From Oceanihabitans gracilariae (GTDB lineage Bacteria; Bacteroidota; Bacteroidia; Flavobacteriales; Flavobacteriaceae), in the NCBI RefSeq assembly GCF_042684485.1, contig NZ_JBHULM010000041.1, positions 1 to 5,767 on the forward strand: 5,767 nucleotides of DNA, in the 5' to 3' direction. Position 1 is the first letter of the stretch. Every line of letters starts with the position of its first letter. A program made the translations under genes and the position numbers. Under the pieces are notes generated by a model that saw only the letters and a program-made list of their open reading frames with translations, had not been told where the DNA came from and ran no database searches. This document shows positions 5,497 to 5,767 of the stretch, piece by piece.

Positions 5497-5637
5497 TGCA
5501 TACAACACCGTGTATAATTAATTGCTGGGTTCTTCCCTACTTGCGAAAATTCCTGCGGAATTTTCACGGGTTCGTAAAAGTTTGCTAACTTAGTTGCTTA
5601 ACCACGCAACTAACCATACACAAACACGTTGTAAAAC
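5497..5637 (+). repeat. attC-like site 8 (type A)
   Basis: It closes cassette 7 with TGCATACAAC (5497-5506), exact reverse complement of 4912-4921, and opens cassette 8 with GTTGTAAAAC (5628-5637). Outer arms 5510-5525 and 5606-5621 pair with three A-C mismatches that become T-G on the bottom strand; both arms are identical to those of site 5. Spacers are ACC and AAACAC. The central hairpin is 5545-5565 (GAAAATTCC, loop TGC, GGAATTTTC). An inner TTAGTTGC copy again precedes the 3' arm. Junction after G5628. The partner end of cassette 8 is outside the window. Confidence 0.86.
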
Positions 5638-5641
5638 ATTT

Positions 5642-5767
5642 TGACCCGTCCTGAATAAAGGCTACATAATTTTAAACATTATGTACAAAAATGACAAAGT
5701 AATCAGACGGTATTCAGAACCTTTCAAACTGAAAATTTTAGCCGAACTTACAACCGGTAAACACACA
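5642..5767 (+). mobile_element. Left end of an IS3-family-like insertion sequence (partial)
   Basis: The sequence after cassette 8's first bases changes to TGACCCGTCCTGAATAAAGG and then, 39 nt on, a transposase orfA start. Position of the terminus just upstream of orfA and a TG-initial end fit IS3-family organisation. The exact boundary is uncertain by a few bases and the right end, orfB and target duplication are outside the window. It sits about 12 nt into cassette 8, separating that cassette's recombination site from whatever gene it carried. Confidence 0.6.
5681..5767 (+). CDS. IS3-family transposase orfA, N-terminal 29 residues only
   Basis: An open frame runs from ATG 5681 to the window end. 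The product begins MYKNDKVIRRYSEPFKLKIL and continues AELTTGKHT. The R-R-Y-S-E-P-F-K-L-K-I-L pattern is the usual opening of the helix-turn-helix orfA of IS3-type elements, which binds the IS ends and is joined to the DDE catalytic orfB by programmed frameshifting. The remainder is beyond the window, so intactness cannot be judged. Confidence 0.7.
   Translation, partial: MYKNDKVIRRYSEPFKLKILAELTTGKHT

Larger units (their letters stand above)
1..5640 (+). mobile_element. Integron-like gene cassette array (seven full cassettes, eight attC-like sites)
   Basis: Eight structurally equivalent elements alternate with single-gene (once gene-less) units. Taking the cut as G^TT, the units are 126-910, 911-1900, 1901-2852, 2853-3504, 3505-4327, 4328-4912 and 4913-5628, and an eighth starts at 5629. 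Every unit opens with GTT-N7 whose reverse complement N7-AAC closes the same unit, the signature of a circular cassette with one attC inserted by site-specific recombination. All genes and sites share one orientation, as in integron arrays. Seen directly: repeats, end complementarity, spacing. Known: integron attC sites end in GTT, start with AAC and recombine as folded bottom strands. Inferred: that this array was built by an IntI-like or other tyrosine recombinase. No integrase, attI or cassette promoter lies in the window, so it may be an integrase-less cluster or part of a longer array. Confidence 0.85.

Noticed and set aside
1..5637. CRISPR array
   Set aside because: Repeats are about 140 bp with internal hairpins and the intervals are gene-sized and unequal.
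1..5637. MITEs or other transposed repeats inserted between genes
   Set aside because: Transposed copies would have matching ends within the repeat and a target duplication; here the outer 10-mers pair across the gene, a different one for each cassette.

Overview
The window looks like an accessory region from a Bacteroidota (Flavobacteriia-like) genome. It is visibly AT-rich, start codons follow A-rich leaders with no clear Shine-Dalgarno, three genes encode short lipoproteins of flavobacterial style, one encodes a DUF4328-like membrane protein, and the right edge carries an IS3-type orfA start. This placement rests on protein style, not on a marker gene.

The organising principle is an integron-like cassette array. 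Eight related elements of about 138-141 bp (1-134, 781-919, 1772-1909, 2722-2861, 3374-3513, 4199-4336, 4782-4921, 5497-5637) separate seven complete cassettes and the start of an eighth. Each element reads N7-AAC, a 3-nt spacer, a 16-nt arm ending TTGC, 77-80 nt with a perfect 8-9 bp central hairpin, a matching GCAA arm, a 6-nt spacer, and GTT-N7. The decisive observation is that the GTT-N7 opening each cassette is the reverse complement of the N7-AAC closing the same cassette (10 of 10 bp in six cassettes, 9 of 10 in cassette 4328-4912), while the two halves meeting inside one element mostly match only in AAC/GTT. This is what is expected if each cassette was once a circle carrying one continuous attC and was inserted at G^TT. 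The paired arms differ almost only as 5'-arm A opposite 3'-arm C, which is A-C on the top strand but T-G wobble on the bottom strand. That predicts a bottom-strand folded substrate, as for integron attC sites.

Layout: cassette 1 (126-910) lipoprotein with a Pro5 tail; cassette 2 (911-1900) Cys-motif plus DUF4328-like membrane protein; cassette 3 (1901-2852) soluble helical protein with an RNxxxH HEPN-type motif; cassette 4 (2853-3504) small lipoprotein; cassette 5 (3505-4327) second HEPN-type protein with RHxxxH; cassette 6 (4328-4912) has no credible ORF; cassette 7 (4913-5628) lipoprotein; cassette 8 (from 5629) is cut about 12 nt after its start by an IS3-like end with a partial orfA.

All genes point right, in the same orientation as the recombination sites, and are packed tightly (stop codons lie 1-12 nt before the terminal repeat, or inside it in cassette 3). 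They do not form a pathway. They look like independent acquisitions: envelope lipoproteins, a membrane protein and two candidate HEPN-type proteins of the kind often linked to defence or toxin systems. No integrase or array promoter is in the window, so it is an attC cluster without visible integrase, or an internal slice of a larger array.
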